Shown here piece by piece: positions 1 to 7,697 of a stretch of DNA of 13,619 bases (its first letter is position 1; every line of letters begins with the position of its first letter). A program made the position numbers and the translations under genes. A model generated the notes under the pieces. It was not told the origin of the DNA, searched no databases, and saw only the letters and a list, made by a program, of their open reading frames with translations. Source of the DNA: Bacteroidales bacterium (GTDB taxonomy: Bacteria > Bacteroidota > Bacteroidia > Bacteroidales > F082); assembly GCA_016281295.1 (NCBI GenBank), contig JAEEII010000296.1, positions 1-13,619 on the forward strand, given 5' to 3'.

Positions 1-2156
1 AATCCCAATGCATCAACATCAGAGATTTGCAGAACCACCTTCCCCTCGGCAAACCCGTTCTTGTCGGAGTTAAAGGTAAGGTTTTTCATGTCAACCTGCA
101 TATCTTCCGAAATGACTCTGGTGATTTTTCCCAGCAGCCCCTGAACATTACGTCCTGATATCCTGATGGTTGCCTGTGAAACGCCACTCTCAATGCCATT
201 CCATTTCACGTTGATAATCCGGTAGCCATAGCGTTCTTGCAGTCGTTTGGCGTTAGGACAATTCACACGATGGATGGTGATGTTACCCTCATTGGTGACG
301 AATCCAAACACTTTGTCACCAGGAATCGGATTGCAGCATTTGGCAAGCTTATAATTCACATTGTCAATATCTTCACCGATGGAGAGGCCTTCATCATTCT
401 CAGAGGTTGTCTCTTTTTTGGTTTCCACAGGCTCAGGGTTGAGATGCTCCATTCGCTCCCCATGGGGATCGAACACCTTGGAAAGGAAATGTTTCACATC
501 AGCAAGGTCGATTTTCTCGGTTGCGATTTTATGGTAGAGTTGCAAAGAGTTCTCAGTTTTGAATTCTTTAACCAGCTGTTCGATCACCTCTTCGGTGACA
601 GGGAACTTCCAGTTTTTCAGCCTTCTATGGAGCAGTCCCTTACCCAGTTCCGACTCTTTCAGCTCCTCTTCTTTCAGGAAGCGGCGGATTTTGTTCCGAG
701 CTTTTTCAGTGGCGACCCAGTTCAGCCAGTCGGCATTAGGAGACTGTTTTTTGTTGGTGATGATTTCTACCTTGTCGCCGTTGGTCAGCACATGACGGAT
801 CGGCACCACCCGACCGTTCACCTTAGCGCCGTTGCAAGTCTCGCCCACTTTGGTATGCACCTCGTAAGCGAAGTCGAGCACGGTAGAGCCTACCGGCAGC
901 TGTTTCAAGTCGCCTTCTGGGGTGAAAATGAATATCTTATCAGACTGATAGATTTTCTTATAAGAATTCTCAAACGACACCAGTCCCGGATTCTCAAGCA
1001 CCTCTCTGACGTTCAGCAGCCAGTCTTCGGAGTTCGGTTTCTCCCCTTTATAAAGATAATGTGCGGCCTGCCCTGTCTCCGCGATTTCATCCATACGAGT
1101 GGTACGGATCTGGACCTCAAACCACAGCTTGTCGTTGTATTTCACAGTCGTATGAAGTGACTCATAGCCCGATGCTTTAGGTTTGGTGATCCAGTCGCGC
1201 AGCCGTTCCGGATTGGGTTCATAGATGCTAGTGATGACAGAATACACCATCCAGCAGCAGGCAATCTCGTCTTTGGAGGCACAACGAATCACCACACGGG
1301 CGGCAAGCAAGTCATAAACCTCCTCGAAAGGCACATTTTTGGCTTTCATCTTGGCAAAGATGGAAGGGATCGACTTCATCCGCCATTTGATGGAATAGGA
1401 AAACTTACACTTGCCGCTTCTTCTGCTCTTCTCGCTTTCAAGGTCCAAGCCCTTGATGATAGGAGCCAAAAAACGGTCAACGGTCTGTTGGCGGCTCTCC
1501 TTGGTGGCCTCGATTTTGGCTTCCAGCACACGATACTCCTCAGGATTCTCATAACGCATCAGCTTCTCCTCCATCTCCGCCTTGAGTTTATACAAGCCAA
1601 GACGGTGAAGGATGGGGATGTAGATGTATTTGATTTCATGGAAGTATTTTCCCAGTCGTTCGGAGTCAACATCCTGGGGATTGCGCACATCATAGACACG
1701 GTGTACCACTTTGAGCAGCACCGACCGCATGTCCTCTATTAAGGCAAGGAAAAGCACGCGGAAGTTGTCGGAGTTATACGCCACCTTTTCCGTTTGGAGG
1801 GCGGAAATCTTGTCGAAGCCGTCGAGAATGATGGCAACGGTTTTACCGAATTTGTTCTCGATTTCATGGATATCCACCTGTTCTTTATAGGTGATTCCAT
1901 GGAGGAAGGCTGCTTCCACGGACATATAGCCAAGGCCGACTTCGAGGACGGCAATGCGGGCCATGTCAATCAAGTGGAAAAGATAAGCCTTTCCCGAGAC
2001 CATATATTTACCATTATATTTTTCGAGGCAGTAATGATAGGCTTTCTCTATTTCAGCCAGTTGTTCAGGTTCATGCACATTGGGGCGGATATCCTCCAGC
2101 ATCAGCTCATAGGCCCTCTGGATTTGATCCAGTTCTTCAACAGAGTATGGATTCAT
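1..2156 (-). CDS. relA: RelA/SpoT-family (p)ppGpp synthetase, HD hydrolase domain degenerate; 3' end outside window
   Basis: Cytoplasmic alarmone enzyme that transfers pyrophosphate from ATP to GDP/GTP in the stringent response. 718 codons are visible without a frameshift from ATG at 2156; the C-terminus lies off the left edge, probably by only some 10-30 residues. Domains in order: HD region (~40-200), synthetase (~245-370), TGS (~405-470), helical region, CC/zinc finger (C607, C608, H629, C633) and ACT (~645 to the edge). Synthetase signatures are present: YDLLAARVVI (281-290), PKASGYESLHTTV (326-338), FEVQIRT (346-352) with the catalytic Glu at 347, and AETGQAAH (359-366). The HD site is broken: the usual LLHDVVEDT reads FLHGITYK (84-91), and the LADRLHN element reads VVHRVYD (150-156). 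Hydrolysis is therefore unlikely, as in E. coli RelA. The charge-switch motif is RLRD (318-321), closer to RxKD of bifunctional enzymes than to ExDD of RelA. It lies 18 bp after clpS, so probably in the same operon. The relA symbol is by function; a clade-specific 'rsh' name is equally fair. Confidence 0.95.
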   Translation of the reverse strand, partial: MNPYSVEELDQIQRAYELMLEDIRPNVHEPEQLAEIEKAYHYCLEKYNGKYMVSGKAYLFHLIDMARIAVLEVGLGYMSVEAAFLHGITYKEQVDIHEIENKFGKTVAIILDGFDKISALQTEKVAYNSDNFRVLFLALIEDMRSVLLKVVHRVYDVRNPQDVDSERLGKYFHEIKYIYIPILHRLGLYKLKAEMEEKLMRYENPEEYRVLEAKIEATKESRQQTVDRFLAPIIKGLDLESEKSRRSGKCKFSYSIKWRMKSIPSIFAKMKAKNVPFEEVYDLLAARVVIRCASKDEIACCWMVYSVITSIYEPNPERLRDWITKPKASGYESLHTTVKYNDKLWFEVQIRTTRMDEIAETGQAAHYLYKGEKPNSEDWLLNVREVLENPGLVSFENSYKKIYQSDKIFIFTPEGDLKQLPVGSTVLDFAYEVHTKVGETCNGAKVNGRVVPIRHVLTNGDKVEIITNKKQSPNADWLNWVATEKARNKIRRFLKEEELKESELGKGLLHRRLKNWKFPVTEEVIEQLVKEFKTENSLQLYHKIATEKIDLADVKHFLSKVFDPHGERMEHLNPEPVETKKETTSENDEGLSIGEDIDNVNYKLAKCCNPIPGDKVFGFVTNEGNITIHRVNCPNAKRLQERYGYRIINVKWNGIESGVSQATIRISGRNVQGLLGKITRVISEDMQVDMKNLTFNSDKNGFAEGKVVLQISDVDALG

Positions 2157-2174
2157 AGTGTCAGGATCTATAAG

Positions 2175-2447
2175 TTATTGGATACTGACATAAAGATGAC
2201 AGTCGAGCATGGCATCGTAGTAAGGTTTCAGCTCGTTGAATGTCCCATGTTTGATGGCACATTTTCCTTTATAATGCGTAATCCATGCACAAGTCTCCGC
2301 CTGTTCGTAAGTATGGTCACAAACCTCAACAAGGCATTGAATCACATAATCGAAGGTATTGTGGTCGTCGTTGTGAAGCAGCAGGCTTTTCTCCTCTTCG
2401 ATCAGCTCTTCGGTCATCACATCGGACTCTTCCTGTTCTTTATTCAT
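2175..2447 (-). CDS. clpS: ClpS, ATP-dependent Clp protease adaptor
   Basis: Small adaptor (90 aa) that binds substrates with destabilising N-terminal residues (N-end rule) and delivers them to the ClpA/ClpC unfoldase of the ClpP protease in the cytoplasm. After an acidic flexible N-terminal tail (1-20), the ClpS core starts at LLLHNDDHNTFDYV. N26-D27-D28 match the NDD of the alpha-amino-group pocket, and H58 in ITHYKGK matches the conserved pocket histidine. The E. coli gatekeeper Met40 is replaced by Phe32. Length is typical for the family. The ATG at 2447 is the only start giving the full fold. The gene heads a likely two-gene operon with the RelA/SpoT homolog 18 bp downstream. Upstream, TACTTTTA on the minus strand (2465-2472) is one base from the -7 consensus. 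The assignment to the family is secure; substrate preference cannot be read from sequence. Confidence 0.93.
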   Translation of the reverse strand: MNKEQEESDVMTEELIEEEKSLLLHNDDHNTFDYVIQCLVEVCDHTYEQAETCAWITHYKGKCAIKHGTFNELKPYYDAMLDCHLYVSIQ

Positions 2448-2464
2448 GTCAAAATATTTGGGTG

Positions 2465-2472
2465 TAAAAGTA
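2465..2472 (-). promoter_or_regulatory. Candidate -7 box for clpS
   Basis: Read on the minus strand this is TACTTTTA, one mismatch from the Bacteroidota -7 consensus TAnnTTTG, and it sits 17 bp before the clpS ATG. No good -33 TTTG is visible at the expected 19-21 bp spacing, so this is weak. Confidence 0.35.
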
Positions 2473-2513
2473 CAACATTTTTTGTTTTTAAGAGTAATTA
2501 TTTGGATTTTTCA

Positions 2514-2521
2514 TACCTTTG
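2514..2521 (+). promoter_or_regulatory. -7 promoter box of the polysaccharide module
   Basis: TACCTTTG is an exact match to TAnnTTTG and lies 22 bp before the flippase ATG, which would give a short leader of roughly 16 nt. The -33 element is unclear: the nearest TTTG (2481-2484) is 29 bp away, longer than usual. The region 2448-2543 is therefore a divergent promoter region between clpS and the flippase. Confidence 0.6.
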
Positions 2522-2543
2522 CAACCTAAAAACGTCCATCGGG

Positions 2544-4034
2544 ATGCAGAACCGTTTCATAAAGAATATCATCTTCTTGCTTTTCCTGAACCTGCTAGTG
2601 AAACCGTTTTGGATTCTTGGCATCGACCTGGAAGTGCAGAATATATTGGGTGACGCGCTCTATGGGCAGTATCTCTCCATTTTCAATTTCTCTTATCTTT
2701 TTTACATCCTGCTCGACCTAGGCATCACCAACTTCAACAGTCGGAATATCGCCAGTGACAACAAGATGCTTTCGACCCATTTCGCCGGATTGGCAGAAAT
2801 CAAGCTTCTTTTGGGTGTGTTTTACGCTGTCATCATCTTCATGGTGGGGTATCTCAACGGTTTCCGCGAGGGGTTTCAACTCAAGATGCTGTTCTGGTGT
2901 GGATTAAATCAGATTCTTTTGTCCTTTGTCCTGTTCCTGCGATCAAACATGCAAGGGCTGTTGCTCTTCAAAGCCGACAGTTTGCTTTCGGTATTCGACC
3001 GTGTGCTCTCTATACTGTTGATGGCACTTCTGTTATGGTCGGGGTGGTTCTCCCTTGAGCGTTTCAACGTGGTGTGGTATTTACAGGTTCAAACCACAGC
3101 CTATCTCTGCACCATCGCCTTGGCACTCTTTTTAGTGTTGAAGCATGTGGATCATCTGAGTTTCAAGGTCAACCTGAAATTCATCAAGGGAATCCTTTCC
3201 CAAAGCTTTCCCTTCGCGTTGCTGGTCCTTTTGATGAGCGTTTACAGCCGCATCGAGCCCTTCCTATTGGAGCGACTTCTCGATGACAACGGGGTTCAAG
3301 CAGGCATCTACGGCAGAGCATATCGTCTTTTCGACGCAGGCAACAACATCTCCAATCTGTTTGCCATCATGCTGTTGCCCATGTTCACCGCCACGTTGAA
3401 GAACAAAATGGAGCTGGGTAATTTGGTCAAAACCTCGTTCAATGTCATGGTCGCCATGACTGGCATCGTACTCATCATGTGCGTTTTCTACAGTCAGGAC
3501 ATCATGCAGTTGATGTACCATCGTCCCGAGCCAGGCGAGACCGAAGCCGCCTATCTCATGCGTATCGGCCAGTATTCCAAAGTGTTCCCCATCCTGATGG
3601 GTAGCTTTTTCTGCCTCTCCACCACCTATATTTTCGGAACCCTTCTCACGGCAAACGGAAGTCTCAAGCAACTCAACATGGTGGCGGCTGCCGGCGTGGT
3701 CATCAATATTTTATTAAATCTCATTGTCATCCCCAAGTTCCAATCGAGAGGAGCTGCCTGCACAAGTCTTTGCGTTCAAACCGTCACGGCGGTCGCCCAA
3801 TACATCATCTGTGAAAAAATATTCAAATTGAATCTAGGCTGGCGCTATTGGATTCATATTGCCCTGTTCCTTGGCAGTGTGGTTTTGTGCACTTATCTCA
3901 CCCAAATGCTACAGATGGACTGGAAGATATCGTTCGGAATCGGATTTGTCATCAACGTCGGTTTAATCTTCATTACTAAACTCTTAAGCTTGAAGGACAT
4001 CCTTTCACTGATTCTTCCCAATGAAAAAAGATAA
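2544..4034 (+). CDS. Wzx-type polysaccharide flippase (MATE/MVF superfamily)
   Basis: Predicted inner-membrane flippase that moves lipid-linked oligosaccharide units to the periplasmic face. 496 aa and strongly hydrophobic over its whole length (about 12-14 membrane segments), with the family's usual size. Family-like stretches include GIYGRAYRLFDAGNNISN followed by an amphipathic membrane segment, and NILLNLIVIPKFQSRGAA near the C-terminus, matching the 'N-x-x-L-N-x-x-x-I-P-x-x-G-x-x-G-A' pattern of Polysacc_synt proteins. The frame stays open far upstream to 1794, but that part is antisense to the RelA/SpoT gene. ATG 2544 was chosen because it begins just before the first membrane helix and just after a -7 box. 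The downstream genes are two Wzz-like regulators and an O-antigen ligase-type protein, which supports a polysaccharide role. The exact substrate is unknown. Confidence 0.88.
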   Translation: MQNRFIKNIIFLLFLNLLVKPFWILGIDLEVQNILGDALYGQYLSIFNFSYLFYILLDLGITNFNSRNIASDNKMLSTHFAGLAEIKLLLGVFYAVIIFMVGYLNGFREGFQLKMLFWCGLNQILLSFVLFLRSNMQGLLLFKADSLLSVFDRVLSILLMALLLWSGWFSLERFNVVWYLQVQTTAYLCTIALALFLVLKHVDHLSFKVNLKFIKGILSQSFPFALLVLLMSVYSRIEPFLLERLLDDNGVQAGIYGRAYRLFDAGNNISNLFAIMLLPMFTATLKNKMELGNLVKTSFNVMVAMTGIVLIMCVFYSQDIMQLMYHRPEPGETEAAYLMRIGQYSKVFPILMGSFFCLSTTYIFGTLLTANGSLKQLNMVAAAGVVINILLNLIVIPKFQSRGAACTSLCVQTVTAVAQYIICEKIFKLNLGWRYWIHIALFLGSVVLCTYLTQMLQMDWKISFGIGFVINVGLIFITKLLSLKDILSLILPNEKR

Positions 4035-4051
4035 GGGTTTTATCGTTTTTT
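4024..4051 (+). terminator. Possible weak intrinsic terminator overlapping the flippase stop
   Basis: GATAA (4030-4034) pairs with TTATC (4040-4044) around a GGGTT loop. Flanking A6 (4024-4029) can extend the stem against T6 (4046-4051) around one bulged G. The stem is AT-rich, so termination is probably partial. A new promoter-like element follows directly. Confidence 0.35.
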
Positions 4052-4052
4052 G

Positions 4053-4083
4053 ATTGTTTTTTCAGTAAAAATTCCTAATTTTG
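4053..4083 (+). promoter_or_regulatory. Promoter for the first wzz-like gene
   Basis: The -33-like ATTG (4053-4056) is separated by 19 bp from TAATTTTG (4076-4083), which matches TAnnTTTG exactly. The ATG follows 25 bp later. The spacing fits the Bacteroidota promoter model well, so the wzz-wzz-ligase genes may be transcribed independently of the flippase. Confidence 0.6.
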
Positions 4084-4108
4084 GCCACTTTTTACTAACG
4101 AGATTACT

Positions 4109-5146
4109 ATGGTTGAAGACAACAAGAATACTTTCAATTCCAAATATTTGTGCAGGTTGCTGTATGAGTACCGGAAAAGTGTTCTGATTATCTTGATTGC
4201 CGCGGCTTTGCTGGCAGTCATTTTCAGTTCACCTTTCTTCATCAAGCCCTTGTACAAATCCTCTACAATCCTTTATCCCACTTCGAGCAACTCCAAATCC
4301 AAAGTTCTGTTGAGCACCACTTTCCAATCTAACAAAGATCTTCTTGAATTCGGAGAAAGTGAGCAGACAGAACAGATGCTACAGGTGCTGAACTCCAACC
4401 GCATCCGTGACAAAGTCATTGAGCGCTACCATTTGATGGAACACTACAACATCAAGCCCACGGAAAAATATCCATACACAAAGCTCAACAGGCTATATGA
4501 CAACCGCATCAAGTTTCGCCGCACTGAATACAATGCTGTGAAAATCACTGTATTGGACACTGACCCGGCCATAGCCGCTCAGATGGCCAATGATATTGCC
4601 GAATGGTTTGACACCACCATGAACGCCATGCAAAAAGAAGTTGCGGTCAAAGCCTTCCAACTTGTTGAAAATGAATACAAAGCCCTTTGTGATGAGATGG
4701 CGACCTTAGAAGATTCGCTGAACACCTTGCGACGTTTAGGCGTATTTGACTACGAATCGCAGGTGGAGATGATGACTCAACAACTGGCCATAGAGCTGGG
4801 GAAAGGCAACAATCAGGGCGTGAAAAACATCCAGAATCAACTCGACATTCTGGCCCAATACGGCGGCGCCTATTACGCCATCACCGAGAAACTCGACCAC
4901 GACCGTCTGCAACTCTCTCTCTTCAAAACCAAATACGAAGAGGCCAAAGTGGACGCCACTGAAGACATCACCCATAAATTTGTGGTGACCTCAGCCTACC
5001 AAGCCGAACAAAAAGACTATCCAATTCGCTGGATCATCGTGCTTCTCACCGTGGCAGGCACTTTCCTGATGCTTTTGATCACCTTGATCCTAATCGACAA
5101 ACACAACCTGTTTTTTCGGGAAAAGGCCCCCGGTGCCGATAAATAA
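4109..5146 (+). CDS. Wzz-type chain-length determinant (polysaccharide co-polymerase), copy 1
   Basis: Predicted inner-membrane protein that sets polysaccharide chain length with a Wzy-type polymerase. 345 aa with the PCP topology: a short cytoplasmic N-terminus, a first membrane helix (~24-44), a large periplasmic domain with helical and probably coiled-coil parts (~170-290), and a second helix (~308-329) preceded by DYPIRW, the proline-containing motif typical before TM2. There is no C-terminal tyrosine kinase domain, so it resembles the Wzz class rather than Wzc. The central stretch SEQTEQMLQVLNSNRIRDKV is closely echoed in the next gene, showing a tandem duplication. ATG 4109 follows a well-placed promoter. 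Function is inferred from topology, motif and neighbours; the glycan is unknown. Confidence 0.85.
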   Translation: MVEDNKNTFNSKYLCRLLYEYRKSVLIILIAAALLAVIFSSPFFIKPLYKSSTILYPTSSNSKSKVLLSTTFQSNKDLLEFGESEQTEQMLQVLNSNRIRDKVIERYHLMEHYNIKPTEKYPYTKLNRLYDNRIKFRRTEYNAVKITVLDTDPAIAAQMANDIAEWFDTTMNAMQKEVAVKAFQLVENEYKALCDEMATLEDSLNTLRRLGVFDYESQVEMMTQQLAIELGKGNNQGVKNIQNQLDILAQYGGAYYAITEKLDHDRLQLSLFKTKYEEAKVDATEDITHKFVVTSAYQAEQKDYPIRWIIVLLTVAGTFLMLLITLILIDKHNLFFREKAPGADK

Positions 5147-5249
5147 ACCCAAGTCGAGAACTAACTTTGAACGAATAAAAACAACCATCAAAGCTATCAA
5201 AGAATCACTGAACGAAAACGATCAAGACCTCGAAATTAATCAACTCACT

Positions 5250-6188
5250 ATGGATAACAACAATTACAATTCCATCTCGCTCTTCCAGCTCATTTTCAAA
5301 TGGAAGTGGCACATTATCATCATCACACTAGCAGCTGCCATCTGTGGCGCAATCTTCTCAAGCTCGGCATTCATCACTCCCCTGTTCAAGTCTGAAGCCA
5401 TCGCTTATCCTGCCAATATCAGTCCTTATTCGGAAGAAAGTGAAACCGAACAGATGCTGCAAATCATCACCTCCCAATCTATTGCAGACTCCATCATCGA
5501 GAAGTATGACTTGTGGACCGATTACAAGATTGACCGTAAAGATCCTCACGCCAAGACCTATATGATGCTTGAGTACCAAGACAAGATTAAGATCTCCAAG
5601 ACTCCTTACGAGGCCATATCCATTGTGGTCAACGACAAAGACCCGGTCACAGCGTGCAACATTGCCAGGGATATCATTAACTTCTACGACCAAAAAGTGA
5701 ACGATCTTCACCATGAAAAGACTGCGGAGGTTATCGTGATGTACGAAAGACAACTACGTGAAAAACAGCGCAATATCGACTCATTAAAGACGCGCCTCTC
5801 ACAAATTGGCACTCTTTACGGCATCACCGATGTCCCCAACCAGTCCCGTGAGATTACAAGAGGATATCTGAGCGGTTCTAACAAAGTCAATGATATGAAA
5901 AACAACATTGAGCTTTACGGTTCCGAGGTCCTTGACCTGCACACCAAGATTGCTGCCGAGGGCAACACGTTCGTAGCCATCAAGTGCGATTATGAGAGAG
6001 AGCTCCGTTTCTACAACGGTGTGATGACCTATTCCAACATCATCACCGAGCCTTATCCTGCCGACAAGAAAACCTATCCGGTACGTTGGGTCATCGTGGC
6101 TTTGAGTGGTCTTGGAGCCTTGCTGATTTCCATCCTCGCCATCTTCGTCATCGAAAACAGAAAGAAATTCATCCCTGCTGAAAAATGA
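5250..6188 (+). CDS. Wzz-type chain-length determinant, copy 2
   Basis: Second predicted polysaccharide co-polymerase, 312 aa from ATG 5250. It has a membrane helix at ~21-40, a periplasmic domain, and a second helix (~280-302) after KTYPVRW. ESETEQMLQIITSQSIADSI aligns with the matching segment of copy 1, and both share the order TM1, EQMLQ block, DxDP block (VNDKDP here, LDTDP there), coiled region, YPxRW, TM2. The frame is open further upstream to a GTG at 5133, which would overlap copy 1 by 14 bp and add 39 polar residues. I prefer ATG 5250 because it gives the same short N-terminus as copy 1. A -7-like TAACTTTG (5162-5169) lies upstream of it without a clear -33. The stop overlaps the next start as ATGA, so translation is probably coupled. 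Confidence 0.82.
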   Translation: MDNNNYNSISLFQLIFKWKWHIIIITLAAAICGAIFSSSAFITPLFKSEAIAYPANISPYSEESETEQMLQIITSQSIADSIIEKYDLWTDYKIDRKDPHAKTYMMLEYQDKIKISKTPYEAISIVVNDKDPVTACNIARDIINFYDQKVNDLHHEKTAEVIVMYERQLREKQRNIDSLKTRLSQIGTLYGITDVPNQSREITRGYLSGSNKVNDMKNNIELYGSEVLDLHTKIAAEGNTFVAIKCDYERELRFYNGVMTYSNIITEPYPADKKTYPVRWVIVALSGLGALLISILAIFVIENRKKFIPAEK

Positions 6189-7624
6189 CCAAAAAGGCTA
6201 AAATAGGATGGCTCTACCTCGTTGCGGCACTCTTTGTCGCCATCGCACTCTTTATGGTAGTTAACAAGAACAACTATTTGTTCTTCGCATTGCCTATTGT
6301 ACTGGGAATCCTCCTATTATATATTTTCTCACTCGACAAGGTCATGATGCTCATCAGCTTCCTGGTACCACTCTCAGTGGTTCTGGAAGAATTTGAGCAG
6401 CTAGCGGTCTCCCTACCCGCGGAGCCACTTCTCGCGGGGGTACTCATCCTTTTCATCGCCAAATTGCTTTATGACGGCCATTACGACCGCAGTATTGCAC
6501 GGCATCCAGTATCTATCGTGATATACTGTATGTTCATTTGGATGATTGTCACCGCCATCACCAGCGAGATGCCCATCGTATCAGTCAAGTTCATCATCGC
6601 CCGCCTTTGGTTTGTCGTACCAGCCTTTTTCCTATGCGCCCTTCTTTTCAAGAAGCCTAAGAATATCGACTGGTTTATCTGGCTTTATATCGCCAGCTTA
6701 TGTATTGTGGTGATTTACACCACCATCAAACACGCCAAATACGGATTCGACGGTGACTCGGCCCACTGGGTCATGACCCCATTTTACAATGACCATACTG
6801 CCTACGGCGCTGCGTTGGCCATTTACCTCATCATCGCCATCACCTACGCCCTCCTGCCTGGTATCAAGACCTCCCGCAGGATCATCATCATCGGTGTGGT
6901 GGTATTATTGAGCATCGCCATGGTTCTCTCCAGCTGCCGTGCCGCATGGCTGAGTATGGCAGCCGCCATCGCTGTGTTGATCTGTGTCCTTCTGAAAATC
7001 AAATTCAGATGGATCCTCACGACCGCGTTAATCTTGGTCGGATTGTTCATTACTTTCCAACACCAAATCATTGACGCGCTGGAACATAACAACCAAGATG
7101 CCTCAGGAGATGTCATTGAGAACATCCAGTCCATCACGAACATCTCCACCGACGCCTCTAATTTGGAACGTATCAACCGCTGGCAGTCAGCGTTCCGTCT
7201 CTTTGCCGAACGACCTGTATTTGGCTGGGGACCTGGCACTTACCAGTTTGTTTATGCCCCCTACCAGATGACGAAAGAAAAAACCATCATCAGCACCAAC
7301 GCTGGTGACGGAGGCAATGCCCACAGTGAATATATCGGTCCTTTGGCCGAACAAGGAGTCGTCGGCTCCTTGCTCGTACTGATTTTGGTAATCACAGTAG
7401 TTTACACAGGATTGACAGCTTATCAGCGTTCACGGAACAAGAAGGCTAAGATCATGGTTCTGGGCACCACACTCGCATTCTTCGGATATTTCGTTCATGG
7501 TTTCCTGAATAACTTCCTTGACACCGACAAATTAGCGGTGCCTGTTTGGAGCTGTGCCGCATTGATTGTCGTCATCGATCTCTATTACTCCCGACAGGAC
7601 GAGTTCAAGGAGATCACAGAATAA
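6185..7624 (+). CDS. O-antigen ligase / Wzy-type polymerase family membrane protein
   Basis: Multi-spanning inner-membrane protein (479 aa, roughly 12 helices) of the Wzy_C family, which holds O-antigen ligases (WaaL), polymerases (Wzy) and related exopolysaccharide enzymes using undecaprenyl-linked glycans. Signatures: SSCRAAWLS (249-257), the membrane motif with a conserved Arg; the large periplasmic loop with ERINRW (328-333) and FGWGPGTY (346-353); and NAHSEYIGPLAEQGVVG (378-394), where H380 corresponds to the essential loop histidine of ligases. Sequence alone cannot separate ligase from polymerase; two adjacent Wzz genes favour a partner that polymerises. ATG 6185 overlaps the preceding TGA by 4 bp. 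Transcription should stop at the hairpin 17 bp after the TAA. Confidence 0.88.
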   Translation: MTKKAKIGWLYLVAALFVAIALFMVVNKNNYLFFALPIVLGILLLYIFSLDKVMMLISFLVPLSVVLEEFEQLAVSLPAEPLLAGVLILFIAKLLYDGHYDRSIARHPVSIVIYCMFIWMIVTAITSEMPIVSVKFIIARLWFVVPAFFLCALLFKKPKNIDWFIWLYIASLCIVVIYTTIKHAKYGFDGDSAHWVMTPFYNDHTAYGAALAIYLIIAITYALLPGIKTSRRIIIIGVVVLLSIAMVLSSCRAAWLSMAAAIAVLICVLLKIKFRWILTTALILVGLFITFQHQIIDALEHNNQDASGDVIENIQSITNISTDASNLERINRWQSAFRLFAERPVFGWGPGTYQFVYAPYQMTKEKTIISTNAGDGGNAHSEYIGPLAEQGVVGSLLVLILVITVVYTGLTAYQRSRNKKAKIMVLGTTLAFFGYFVHGFLNNFLDTDKLAVPVWSCAALIVVIDLYYSRQDEFKEITE

Positions 7625-7640
7625 CATAACACAAAAAAAG

Positions 7641-7676
7641 AACAGGGTGGCCCGAATACTTTCGAGCCACCCTGTT
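7641..7676. terminator. Strong bidirectional intrinsic terminator
   Basis: AACAGGGTGGC (7641-7651) is a perfect inverted repeat of GCCACCCTGTT (7666-7676). Inside, CGAA (7653-7656) pairs with TTCG (7661-7664) around a TACT loop. It is followed by T's on the plus strand (to 7680) and preceded by A7 (7633-7639), giving T's on the minus strand. It can end both the plus-strand polysaccharide module and the convergent minus-strand FKBP operon. Confidence 0.93.
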
Positions 7677-7697
7677 TTTTATTTGAATTAAGATAAA

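Noticed and set aside
237..1160. Plus-strand ORF of 307 codons
   Set aside because: It is antisense to the TGS-to-ACT part of the RelA/SpoT gene, has no family-like features, and the minus-strand reading frame is intact and conserved.
1794..2543. 250-residue N-terminal extension of the flippase frame
   Set aside because: The extension runs antisense through the RSH gene and clpS; the flippase fold begins at ATG 2544 right after a -7 box.
3264..3671. Minus-strand ORF of 135 codons inside the flippase gene
   Set aside because: Shadow of a hydrophobic plus-strand gene; no recognisable domain or start context.
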